Source of the DNA: JBCCGG01 sp039029395
Lineage (GTDB): Bacteria; Pseudomonadota; Alphaproteobacteria; Kiloniellales; JAKSDN01
Length of the DNA stretch: 64,000 nt
Assembly: GCA_039029395.1 (NCBI GenBank)
Contig: JBCCGG010000009.1
Span: 62,001 to 126,000, forward strand
Direction: 5' to 3'
This document shows positions 36,641 to 44,856 of this stretch, one piece after another. The translations under genes were made by a program, and so were the position numbers. The notes under the pieces were generated by a model, which did no database searches, was not told the origin of the DNA, and worked only from the letters and a program-made list of their open reading frames with translations. Position 1 is the stretch's first letter. The number at the start of each line of letters is the position of its first letter.

Positions 36641-36913
36641 ATGGAACGAGCCGACAAAGCCAAGGCGCCCCCGGTGCCCGAACAGGACGAACCGGACATG
36701 CGCGACGTTCAGGAGCTCTATGGCGAGCTTCTGGAGGCCTGCGTGACCTCCGAAGTCCAAACGGTCGATGCCCTGGTGGCGTTGACCTTGGTGCTGCGGG
36801 ATCTGGCACTGCGCTACCACGGGCCCAATGCGGCCCGCAACAAGTCGGTCAACGCGCTGGACCACAGCTTCTTGATGGACGCGCCGACCTGGCCGTCGGG
36901 CTCGCTTCATTAA
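36641..36913 (+). CDS. Hypothetical protein (90 aa)
   Basis: Frame of 91 codons starting ERADKAKAPPVPEQDEPD and continuing with a helical region (MRDVQELYGELLEACV..., VDALVALTLVLRDLALRYHG). The amino-acid mix is protein-like, but the ribosome site is poor and I do not recognise the family. It stands alone between the divergent ctaC and tldD. It could be a spurious frame. Confidence 0.45.
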   Translation: MERADKAKAPPVPEQDEPDMRDVQELYGELLEACVTSEVQTVDALVALTLVLRDLALRYHGPNAARNKSVNALDHSFLMDAPTWPSGSLH

Positions 36914-37048
36914 GTCTTTACCCTAAAGCCTCTCTCAAAAGTGACACGAGGCCGTGACCGCAGGAAGGCGGTGGCGGCTCCGTGCTGGTCAAGGCCGGCG
37001 CCGCTCCATATATAGAAGGTTCCCTGTAGCGCCTTAGGAGCCCCGGCC

Positions 37049-38482
37049 ATGAGCCATATGAGCGTCACCGACGAGCTGTTCTACACCCGCGCCGAGCTCG
37101 ACCAAGGCCGCCTGGAGCGCCTGGTCGACGGCGCCCTGGCCGGCGCGGACGACGGCGAGCTCTTCCTGGAGTACCGCCAGTCCGAGGCCCTGGCCTACGA
37201 CGACGGCCACCTCAAGACCGCCAGCTTCGACACCGCCCAAGGCTTCGGCCTGCGCTCGGTGGCCGGCGACGCGGCCGGCTACGCCCACGCCAGCGAGCTC
37301 TCGGAAGCCGCGATCAAGCGCGCGGCGGAGACCGTGAGCGCGGTCCACCGGGGCCACGGCGGCACCATGTCCGAGGCGCCGGCCGGCACCAACCGGTTGC
37401 TCTATTCCGACGACAATCCCTTGGGCGGCGCGCCCTTCGAGGCCAAGGTCAAACTGCTCGAGGAGATCGACGCCTATGCTCGGGGCAAGGACCCGCGGGT
37501 GGTCCAGGTCATGGCCTCCATGAGCGGGGAGTGGCAGGCTGTGCAGATCCTGCGCGCCGGCGGCGAGCGGGTCGCCGACATCCGGCCCCTGGTGCGGCTC
37601 AACGTCGCGGTCGTGGTCGCCGAGGGCGAGCGCATGGAGAGCGGCAGCTACGGCGGCGGCGGGCGCTTCGCCTATGACAGCCTGATGGAGCCGGACTACT
37701 GGCGCGCCGGGGTCGACGAGGCCCTGCGCATGGCCCTGGTCAATCTGGAATCGGTCGCGACGCCGGCCGGCGAGATGAACGTGGTGCTGGGTGCCGGCTG
37801 GCCCGGCATTCTGCTCCACGAGGCGGTCGGCCACGGCCTGGAGGGCGACTTCAACCGCAAGAAGACATCCGCCTTCTCCGGTCTGTTGGGCGAGCAGGTG
37901 GCAGCCAAGGGGGTCACCGTGGTCGACGACGGCACGATCTCCGACCGGCGCGGCTCGCTCACCGTCGACGACGAGGGTACGCCGGCCCAGTCCACCACCC
38001 TGATCGAGGACGGCCGCCTGGTCGGCTACATGCAGGACCGCCAGAACGCCCGGCTTATGGGCATGACCCCGACCGGCAACGGCCGGCGACAGAGCTACGC
38101 ACACATCCCCATGCCGCGCATGACCAACACCTACATGCTGAACGGCCAGCACGACCCGGAGGAGATCCTCGGCTCGGTGGCCAACGGCCTCTACGCCGTG
38201 CAGTTCGGCGGCGGCCAGGTCGACATCACCTCGGGCAAGTTCGTGTTCTCCTGCACCGAGGCCTATTTGATCGAGAACGGCCGCAAGGGCGCACCGGTCA
38301 AGGGCGCGACCCTGATCGGTAACGGCCCCGAGGCCATGACCCGGGTCTCCATGATCGGCAACGACATGAAGCTCGACAGCGGCATCGGCACCTGCGGCAA
38401 GGAGGGCCAGGGCGTGCCCGTCGGCGTCGGCCAGCCGACCATGCGCATCGACGGGCTAACCGTCGGCGGCACGGCGGCTTAG
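37049..38482 (+). CDS. tldD: Metalloprotease TldD
   Basis: 477 aa. Usually acts with TldE/PmbA as a heterodimeric zinc protease that processes small peptides; no tldE is in this window. The motif HExxxH is HEAVGH in ILLHEAVGHGLEGDFNRKKTSAF near residue 260, and the C-terminal GIGTCGKEGQGVPVGVGQPTMRI is the TldD signature, with the third-ligand Cys. AGGAG precedes the ATG. tldD beside the oxidase genes is common in alphaproteobacteria. Followed by a terminator. Confidence 0.97.
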   Translation: MSHMSVTDELFYTRAELDQGRLERLVDGALAGADDGELFLEYRQSEALAYDDGHLKTASFDTAQGFGLRSVAGDAAGYAHASELSEAAIKRAAETVSAVHRGHGGTMSEAPAGTNRLLYSDDNPLGGAPFEAKVKLLEEIDAYARGKDPRVVQVMASMSGEWQAVQILRAGGERVADIRPLVRLNVAVVVAEGERMESGSYGGGGRFAYDSLMEPDYWRAGVDEALRMALVNLESVATPAGEMNVVLGAGWPGILLHEAVGHGLEGDFNRKKTSAFSGLLGEQVAAKGVTVVDDGTISDRRGSLTVDDEGTPAQSTTLIEDGRLVGYMQDRQNARLMGMTPTGNGRRQSYAHIPMPRMTNTYMLNGQHDPEEILGSVANGLYAVQFGGGQVDITSGKFVFSCTEAYLIENGRKGAPVKGATLIGNGPEAMTRVSMIGNDMKLDSGIGTCGKEGQGVPVGVGQPTMRIDGLTVGGTAA

Positions 38483-38524
38483 TTTTCTAGAGAGTTGCGG
38501 CACCGGCCCGGCGCCGCGTTCAAC

Positions 38525-38547
38525 CCTGCGCCAAAGGCGCAGGTTTT
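38525..38547. terminator. Terminator between tldD and RidA-family gene
   Basis: Stem CCTGCGCC/GGCGCAGG with an AAA loop, followed by TTTT on the plus strand. It lies in the 73-base convergent gap and serves tldD; a weaker A-run on the other side allows some bidirectional action. Confidence 0.8.
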
Positions 38548-38555
38548 AACCTAAT

Positions 38556-38945
38556 TCACTTTACAGAAGCCGCGATCGCCTCGATCTCGACCAGCCAGTC
38601 AGGATGGGCAAGGCCGGAGACGATGACCAGGGTCGAGGCCGGCTGGGCGCCCTCGAGCAGGGAGTCGCGTACCTGGCGGAACAGGGGGACGTCCTCGGGG
38701 CGGGTCACGAAGGCGGTCACCTTGACCAGATCGTGGGGGCCCATGCCGGCGCCGGCCAGCACCGCCAGCACGTTGGACCAGGTCTGCTCCATTTGGCCCA
38801 CCGGGCCGTCGGCCATGCCGCCGTCGGGCAGAACGCCGACTTGCCCGGAGATGTGCAGCCAGCGGGCGCCGGGCGCCACCTCGACGCCGTGGCTATAGGC
38901 CGAGAAGGTGGGTGCGATGGCATCGGGATTGTGGCGGGTCAGCAA
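38556..38945 (-). CDS. RidA (YjgF/YER057c/UK114) family protein
   Basis: 129 aa. Classic RidA hydrolyses reactive enamine/imine intermediates from PLP enzymes. Family parts: PTFSAYSHGVEVAPGARWLHISGQVG near residue 12, MEQTWSNVLAVLAGAGMGPHDLVKVTAFV near residue 52 and the C-terminal PDWLVEIEAIAA. The catalytic Arg of true RidA (in the context NAR/RTVQV near residue 105) is not seen: the equivalent region is QPASTLVIV. It may therefore be a non-archetypal Rid protein. Confidence 0.9.
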   Translation of the reverse strand: MLTRHNPDAIAPTFSAYSHGVEVAPGARWLHISGQVGVLPDGGMADGPVGQMEQTWSNVLAVLAGAGMGPHDLVKVTAFVTRPEDVPLFRQVRDSLLEGAQPASTLVIVSGLAHPDWLVEIEAIAASVK

Positions 38946-39086
38946 GGCGCGGCTCCTGGTTTGCCGATTTTCTGGGAAAAAACGTACTTTCCGCGAAATG
39001 GCTAACGTTGGTTAACCCTTTCTTAATCTTTTGAGCCCTTAATATCCACACCTAGCCCTTCCCCATTTCCAGTACCCTCAATACCC

Positions 39087-39127
39087 GAGGGCCGCGGACC
39101 CCCCAAGCCGCGGCCCTCATTTCTTTT
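39087..39127 (+). terminator. Strong terminator with no obvious upstream gene
   Basis: Perfect 11-base stem GAGGGCCGCGG/CCGCGGCCCTC with a 10-base loop, followed by ATTTCTTTTG. Upstream on the plus strand is only a 140-base AT-rich stretch (TTAACCCTTTCTTAATC, CTTAATATCC) after the divergent RidA-family start. It could end a small RNA transcribed from 38990-39120 or attenuate the next gene. Confidence 0.65.
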
Positions 39128-39208
39128 GCGCGCCTTGCACGGCGCCAGGGCTTGCCCCAGGATCGGCGCTCGCCAGCGCACTTTCGAACCCTTGAGGACA
39201 GGACGCCC

Positions 39209-40825
39209 GTGGCCGATCCGAGGCTCAGCCAGGCCAGCGCGCTACAGCAAGCCGGACGTTTCCCGGAGGCGCGCGCGCTCTACGAGGCGGTGCTGCGCGA
39301 CGATCCCGATGAGCCCGATGCCCTGCACCTGCTGGGCGTGGTGCTGGCGCGCCTGGGCGATCCCCGGGCCGGGGTCACGCTGATCGAGCGTGCGTTGGCG
39401 CTCAAGCCCGGCCAGCCGGCCTACAGCTTCAACCTGGGCAACGCCTTGCGCGCGCTCGGCCGCAGCGAGGCCGCCCTGGCCGCCTATCTTCAGGCGGCCG
39501 AGGCCCGGCCAGGCTTCCTCAAGGCCCATCTGGCGCGCGGCAATCTGCTGTTCGAGCTGGGCAGGCACGAGGAGTCCGAGGCCGCCTACGGCCAGGCGCT
39601 CGCGCTCGCACCCGATCATCCGGCGGCGCTCGCCCGGCTGGTGCTGCTGCTTGAGCGCAGCCACCGCCTTGAGGAGGCCGAAGCGGCCCTGGAACGCGCC
39701 CTGGCGGCCGCTCCGGCGGAGCCTCTCGTAAGCTTGGCCGCGGCGCGAGTCGCCCGTCGGCTGGGCGCCCACGAGCAGGCGCTTGAGCGACTGACGGCTC
39801 TGGAGGGCAACCAACTGCCGCCTGACCTGGCCGCCGAAGCGGCCTTCGAACGGGGCGCTCTGCTTGACCGGGCCGGGATGCCGAACCGTGCCTTTACCGC
39901 CTTCGCCGAGGCGAACCGTCTGCTGGCCGAGGGGCCCCGGTTCGGGGCCGAGCTGACAGCCGCTTACTTGGACCTGATCGGGCGCTTGACCGATTTGCCG
40001 GCGGCGCCGGAACCGACCGCAATGGACGGGCCGACACCGGCCTTCCTGATCGGATTTCCCCGCTCCGGCAACACCTTGCTGGGTCAGATCCTCGATGCTC
40101 ACCCCGGCGCCCGCACCCTGGACGAGACGCCCACGGTGCGCGCCTTGGTGGCGGCGGCCGAGCGCTTGCCGGGCGGCTATCCCGATGGCCTGGTGGGGCT
40201 CACCCAGGATCAGCGGGAGTCCCTGCGGGCAGCCTATTTCCATGCTGCCGACGCGGTCGCCGGCCCACGCGATGGGGCGCTCCTGGTCGACAAGCAACCT
40301 CTGGCCACCGTGCACGTCGGCCTGATTCACCAGGTCTTCCCCGAGGCACCGATCGTATTTGCCCAGCGTCACCCCCTGGACGTGGTGCTCAGCTGCTTCA
40401 TGCAGGCGCTTAAGGCCCACTATGCCCCGGGCGGATTCGTCACCTTGGAGCGCACCGCCGCGCTCTACGGCGCGGTCATGACCCTGTGGCAGCGGGCCGC
40501 CCAGCGTTTGCCCCTGGCGCTTCGGGTGGTGCGTTACGAGGACCTGGTCGAGGACTTCGAGGGCCAGGTGCGCGGCCTGCTGGATCACCTGGGTTTGGCC
40601 TGGGACCCGGCGGTTGCCGGTTTTGCCGAGCACGCCAGAGCCCGGGGCGGCGGCAGCGCGACGCCAAGCTACAGCCAGGTCACCAAGCCGCTTTACGACA
40701 GCGCGCGCTACCGCTGGCGGGCCTACGCCCGGGAACTCGCGCCGGTCATGGCTGAGCTCGCGCCCTATGTGAACAGCTTCGGCTATTCCGATGCGCCGAC
40801 GAGTGATAGGCTCGCCGACATCTAG
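39209..40825 (+). CDS. TPR protein with sulfotransferase domain
   Basis: 538 aa from a GTG preceded by GAGGACAGGA; an ATG 57 bases upstream is an alternative. About residues 5-230 are TPR repeats (LSQASALQQAGRFPEARALYE, AYSFNLGNALRALGR, KAHLARGNLLFELGRHEESEA). From about 275 a PAPS-dependent sulfotransferase domain follows: 5'-phosphosulfate loop FLIGFPRSGNTLL near 278 and 3'-phosphate region FAQRHPLDVVLSCFM near 383. It would sulfate a protein, glycan or small molecule; the acceptor is unknown. No signal peptide. Confidence 0.9.
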   Translation: MADPRLSQASALQQAGRFPEARALYEAVLRDDPDEPDALHLLGVVLARLGDPRAGVTLIERALALKPGQPAYSFNLGNALRALGRSEAALAAYLQAAEARPGFLKAHLARGNLLFELGRHEESEAAYGQALALAPDHPAALARLVLLLERSHRLEEAEAALERALAAAPAEPLVSLAAARVARRLGAHEQALERLTALEGNQLPPDLAAEAAFERGALLDRAGMPNRAFTAFAEANRLLAEGPRFGAELTAAYLDLIGRLTDLPAAPEPTAMDGPTPAFLIGFPRSGNTLLGQILDAHPGARTLDETPTVRALVAAAERLPGGYPDGLVGLTQDQRESLRAAYFHAADAVAGPRDGALLVDKQPLATVHVGLIHQVFPEAPIVFAQRHPLDVVLSCFMQALKAHYAPGGFVTLERTAALYGAVMTLWQRAAQRLPLALRVVRYEDLVEDFEGQVRGLLDHLGLAWDPAVAGFAEHARARGGGSATPSYSQVTKPLYDSARYRWRAYARELAPVMAELAPYVNSFGYSDAPTSDRLADI

Positions 40826-40848
40826 AGGGTCAAAAAGGGGGACAGGTG

Positions 40849-42546
40849 ATGGCGGAGAACGGCCAGACGACGGTTGGCGGCTATCTGGCGGCCCGGCTGC
40901 ACGACATCGGCATCCGCGACTACTTCGTGGTGCCGGGCGACTACAACCTGGTGCTGCTCGACGAGCTGCTCAAGAACCCGGGCCTGCGGATGATCAGCTG
41001 CTGCAACGAGCTGAACGCCGGCTACGCGGCGGACGGCTATGCCCGGGCGACCGGCGGGCCGGCGGCGGCGGTAGTGACCTTCAGCGTCGGCGGTCTCTCC
41101 CTGCTCAACGGGGTGGCCGGCTCCCATGCCGAGGATCTGCCGGTGATCGCCATCTCGGGCGGGCCGAACACCAACTCGACCGCCGAGTACGAGCTTCTGC
41201 ACCACACGCTCGGCCGGGTCGACTACGAGTACCAGCGGGAGATCTTCGACCGTATCTGCGTGGACGCGGTGATCGTCCAGCATCCCGATGAGGCGCCGAC
41301 CCAGATCGACAACGCGATCAAGGAGGCGCTCTATTGGCGCAAGCCGGTCTACATCGAGATCGCCTGCAATATCGCCAACGAGCCGACCTCGCCGCCGACC
41401 CCCAGGGAGTTTCCCCGTGGCCGGGAGTCCGACCCGACCTCGCTCCGGGAGGCGGTCGCCGAGGCCGCCGAGCTGCTCAACAAGGCGGACAAGCCTGTGC
41501 TGCTGGCCGGCGTCAAGCTGCGCCCCTTCGGCGCCATCGAAGCCTTCGCCGAGCTCGCCGACTCCTGCGGCTACGCGGTCGCCACGATGCCCAATGCCAA
41601 GGGCTTCTTTCCGGAAAGCCGCGCCAACTACATAGGCACCTATTGGGGGCCGGTCAGCTCGCCGAGCTGCAGCGAGATCGTCGAATCCTCCGACATGGTG
41701 CTGGCCGCCGGGCCGACTCTTACGGACTACACGACGACCGGCCATTCGACCCTGATCAACCGCAAAAAGATGATCTCCCTGGAGCACCATTCGGTGCGCT
41801 TGCCCGGCCAGACCCACAACGCGGTTGCCATGCGCGACTTCCTGACCGAGCTGACCGGCCAGCTGAAGCCGAACGATAGCTCGATGGTCGCCTTTGAGCG
41901 GATCCGCGAGCCGGCGCACGAGCAGCGACCCGTCGCGGACGACGCGCCGCTCACCACCATGGCCCTGTTCTCCCAGGTCCAGCGACTGCTCGACGGCAAC
42001 GCGGCTGTGGTCGCCGAGACCGGCGATTCCTGGTTCAACGGCATGAACCTCAAGCTGCCCGAGGGCGCGCGCTTCGAGATCCAGATGCAGTACGGCTCGA
42101 TCGGCTGGTCGGTCGGCGCGGTGCTTGGCTTCGCGATCGGCGCCGGGGCGGATCACCGGGTCATCGGGCTGATCGGCGACGGCTCCTTCCAGCTGACCGC
42201 CCAGGAGATCTCGACCATGATCCGCTACGATCAGAACCCGATCATCTTCCTGATCAACAACGGCGGCTACACCATCGAGGTCGAGATCCACGACGGTCCC
42301 TACAACACCATCAAGAACTGGAACTATGCCGGCCTGATCGAGGTTTTCGGCAATGGCGAGGGCAAGGGCCTGGGTCTCAAGGCCGGGACCGAGGGCGAGC
42401 TGGCGGCGGCGATCGCCCAGGCCAAGGATCACGACGGCCTGGTTATGATCGAGGTGGCGATCGACCGAGACGACTGCAGCCGCAACCTGCTGCGCTGGGG
42501 CGGCCACGTGGCGAAGAACAACGGCCGTCCGACCCGGTGCCGCTAG
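40849..42546 (+). CDS. pdc: Pyruvate decarboxylase-type thiamine-diphosphate enzyme
   Basis: 565 aa. Very similar along its length to Zymomonas and plant pyruvate decarboxylases, which are rare in bacteria. Catalytic residues are kept: E54 in CCNELNAGYAADGYA, the His pair H118-H119 in ELLHHTLG, the ThDP motif GDGSFQLTAQE...NN and the YTIEVEIHDGPYN segment. It would decarboxylate pyruvate or another 2-oxo acid to an aldehyde. ATG with GGGGGACAG upstream; a GTG one codon earlier is possible. The stop overlaps the amidase start by 10 bases, so it heads an operon with amidase and deacylase. Confidence 0.92.
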   Translation: MAENGQTTVGGYLAARLHDIGIRDYFVVPGDYNLVLLDELLKNPGLRMISCCNELNAGYAADGYARATGGPAAAVVTFSVGGLSLLNGVAGSHAEDLPVIAISGGPNTNSTAEYELLHHTLGRVDYEYQREIFDRICVDAVIVQHPDEAPTQIDNAIKEALYWRKPVYIEIACNIANEPTSPPTPREFPRGRESDPTSLREAVAEAAELLNKADKPVLLAGVKLRPFGAIEAFAELADSCGYAVATMPNAKGFFPESRANYIGTYWGPVSSPSCSEIVESSDMVLAAGPTLTDYTTTGHSTLINRKKMISLEHHSVRLPGQTHNAVAMRDFLTELTGQLKPNDSSMVAFERIREPAHEQRPVADDAPLTTMALFSQVQRLLDGNAAVVAETGDSWFNGMNLKLPEGARFEIQMQYGSIGWSVGAVLGFAIGAGADHRVIGLIGDGSFQLTAQEISTMIRYDQNPIIFLINNGGYTIEVEIHDGPYNTIKNWNYAGLIEVFGNGEGKGLGLKAGTEGELAAAIAQAKDHDGLVMIEVAIDRDDCSRNLLRWGGHVAKNNGRPTRCR

Positions 42547-43766
42547 CCTGTGAGACCGAGGCCGCGCTGGCGCGGATCGAGGCCCAAGAGGACCAGATCG
42601 CCGCCTTCGTGCCGGGCACCTTCGATGCCGGCCGCGTTCGCGGCGAGCTGGAAACGCTCGGTGACAGCGATCTGCCGCTGGCCGGCCTCTTGGTCGGGGT
42701 CAAGGACATCATCCGGGTCGAGGGCTTGCCGACCCGCTGCGGCGCCGAGCTGCCGGCGGCGCTCTTCGCAGGCCCGGAGGCGAGCTGCGTCAGTGCCTTG
42801 CGCCGGGCCGGCGCGCTGATCACCGGTAAGACCGTGACCACGGAGTTCGCGGTCTCCCATCCCGGGCCGACTCGCAACCCGCGCAACCTGGACCATACGC
42901 CGGGCGGCTCATCGAGCGGCTCGGCGGCGGCGGTGGCGGCCGGCTTCTGTCCCCTCGCGCTGGGCTCTCAGACCGTCGGCTCGACGATCCGGCCGGCCGC
43001 CTACTGCGGGGTGGTCGGTTTCAAACCGAGCCTCGGCCGGGTGCCCCTGGACGGTGTCGTGCCCTACTCCTGGAGTCTCGACCACATCGGCCTGATCGCC
43101 GACCGGCTGGACCGCCTGGCGCCGGCGATGGCGGTGCTGACGGCCGATTGGCAAGCCGCCGCGCCGCTGGGAGAGATAACCTTGGGCATTCCCGAGGGCG
43201 CCTATTTGGACCTCGCCGCGCCTGCTGCCCGGGATCATTTCGAGACAACTCTCGCGCGGCTAGCGGAGGCCGGGGTTCGGATCGAGCGGGTGCCCATGCT
43301 GGACCAGGTCGACCGGCTCAACGAGCAGATCCTGCGCCTGACCTACGGCGAGGCCTACCGGGTCCATCGGGCATGGCTGGAAGATCACCGGGCGCTCTAT
43401 CGGGCGAGCACCCTGGAGGGGCTCGATCTGGGGGCCCGGGTCTCCGATGACGAGCTCGACGAACTGCGCGCCGTCGGCACGGGATTGCGCGCCGCGCTGG
43501 AGGATCGGATGGCGGGCATCGATGCCTGGGCCGCGCCGGCGGCGCCAGATGTGGCGCCCGAGGGCTTGGCCTGGACCGGCGACTACGCCATGAATGGCAT
43601 CTGGACCTATGCCGGCCTGCCGAACCTGACCTTGCCGAGCGGAACCGACCGCAAGAGCCTGCCCTACGGCCTGCAGCTGGCCGGCGCATTCGGGGCCGAC
43701 GAGGCCTTGCTGCAGGTGGCGCGCCGGGTCGAGGATCTCTTGAATTGCGTAAAGAGGCGAACATGA
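42537..43766 (+). CDS. Amidase signature family hydrolase
   Basis: 409 aa, GTG start inside the 3' end of pdc. The Ser-cisSer-Lys triad is present: Lys in VGVKDIIRVEG, cis-Ser and nucleophile Ser in TPGGSSSGSAAAV and GSQTVGSTIRPAAYCGVVGFKP. It hydrolyses an amide or carbamoyl bond. It is shorter than GatA (about 480 aa), so a role in tRNA amidation is unlikely. The stop overlaps the next start (ATGA). In context it probably frees an amine or acid from an amide substrate of the pathway. Confidence 0.93.
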   Translation: MPLACETEAALARIEAQEDQIAAFVPGTFDAGRVRGELETLGDSDLPLAGLLVGVKDIIRVEGLPTRCGAELPAALFAGPEASCVSALRRAGALITGKTVTTEFAVSHPGPTRNPRNLDHTPGGSSSGSAAAVAAGFCPLALGSQTVGSTIRPAAYCGVVGFKPSLGRVPLDGVVPYSWSLDHIGLIADRLDRLAPAMAVLTADWQAAAPLGEITLGIPEGAYLDLAAPAARDHFETTLARLAEAGVRIERVPMLDQVDRLNEQILRLTYGEAYRVHRAWLEDHRALYRASTLEGLDLGARVSDDELDELRAVGTGLRAALEDRMAGIDAWAAPAAPDVAPEGLAWTGDYAMNGIWTYAGLPNLTLPSGTDRKSLPYGLQLAGAFGADEALLQVARRVEDLLNCVKRRT

Positions 43767-44764
43767 GCGACCAGAACCCGATCTCCGCCGAGATCGACTT
43801 CAACGCCGAGGGCAAGCAGCTCGGCTACCTCAGGCTGCCCTATTCGGTGCATCGCTCGGCCTATGGCTGGCTGCCGATGCCGATAGCCCAGGTACGCCGC
43901 GGCACGGGTCCGAAGGTCCTGGTCATGGCCGGTAACCACGGCGACGAGTACGAGGGCCAAGTGCTGATCTCGCGCCTGATTCAGGAGGTCGAGCCGGACA
44001 TGGTGTCGGGCCAGCTGATCCTCCTGCCCATGGCCAACTTCCCGGCCGCCGAGGCGGGCCTGCGCACATCGCCGCTCGATCAAGGCAATCTGAACCGCAG
44101 CTTTCCCGGCCAACCCCAGGGCACGCCGACCCAGATCATCGCCCACTACATCGAGACCGTGCTCTTGGCCGGCGCGGACTACTTGCTGGATCTCCATTCC
44201 GGCGGCAGCTCGCTGCTTTACCTGCCTTCGGCCCTTGCCTCCGATGGCGAGACCCCGGCCGAAAAGGAGCGAGTGCGCGAGCTGCTCGACGCCTTCGGTC
44301 TGCCCAACGCGCTGATCCACGAATGGAACGAGCCCGGCTACTTCTCGACCTCGGCGGTGCGGCGCCAAGGCGGCATTGGCATCACCACCGAGCTCGGCGG
44401 CGCCGGCATGATCACACCTGAGATTCTGGCGCTCGCCGAGCACGGGGTACGTCACCTGCTGGGCAACATGGGGGTCTTGCGCGGACCCCTGGTGCCGGAA
44501 GCGCCGCCGGGCGAGGTCCGCCTGCTGGAGGTCGACAACGCGACCCATTACCTCTACGCCTCGGAGCCCGGCCTCTTTGAGCCTCTGGTCGAGCTGGGCG
44601 AGCGGGTCGCGGCCGGCCAGCCGGGCGCACGCATCCACTTCCCGGAGACCCCGGGCAAGGCGCCGGTCACCGAGCACTTCGAAGGTTCGGGCATCGTGGT
44701 CTGCAAGCGGGTGCCGGCCAAGAGCCGCCGGGGCGACTGCCTGTTCCATCTGGCCGACGGCTGA
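43763..44764 (+). CDS. AstE/AspA-family deacylase, DoeB-like
   Basis: 333 aa zinc hydrolase of the succinylglutamate desuccinylase/aspartoacylase family. Zinc ligands appear in AGNHGDEYEG (H and E) and in DLHSGG (H); GNLNRSFPG and TELGGAGM are family parts. It most resembles N-acetyl-diaminobutyrate deacetylase DoeB of ectoine breakdown (FxxxGKQxGYLRxP start, GNHGDEYEGP). No other ectoine genes are adjacent, so the substrate may be another N-acyl compound. Start ATG with AAAGAGG, overlapping the amidase stop. Confidence 0.9.
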   Translation: MSDQNPISAEIDFNAEGKQLGYLRLPYSVHRSAYGWLPMPIAQVRRGTGPKVLVMAGNHGDEYEGQVLISRLIQEVEPDMVSGQLILLPMANFPAAEAGLRTSPLDQGNLNRSFPGQPQGTPTQIIAHYIETVLLAGADYLLDLHSGGSSLLYLPSALASDGETPAEKERVRELLDAFGLPNALIHEWNEPGYFSTSAVRRQGGIGITTELGGAGMITPEILALAEHGVRHLLGNMGVLRGPLVPEAPPGEVRLLEVDNATHYLYASEPGLFEPLVELGERVAAGQPGARIHFPETPGKAPVTEHFEGSGIVVCKRVPAKSRRGDCLFHLADG

Positions 44765-44856
44765 AGAGTCGGCCAGCTTGTAGGTCAGGTCGGCTTTTTC
44801 ATAGGCCTTGCCGGCGGCTTTGCCGCAGTCTGGAGTCTCTCGCAATGGAGGCTCAG

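Noticed and set aside
40822..42507. 561-codon frame opposite the pyruvate decarboxylase gene
   Set aside because: Low-complexity antisense frame; the plus-strand gene is a clear family member.
43763..44764. Assignment of the deacylase as doeB of an ectoine operon
   Set aside because: No doeA, ectoine transporter or diaminobutyrate transaminase genes are adjacent, so only DoeB-like is justified.
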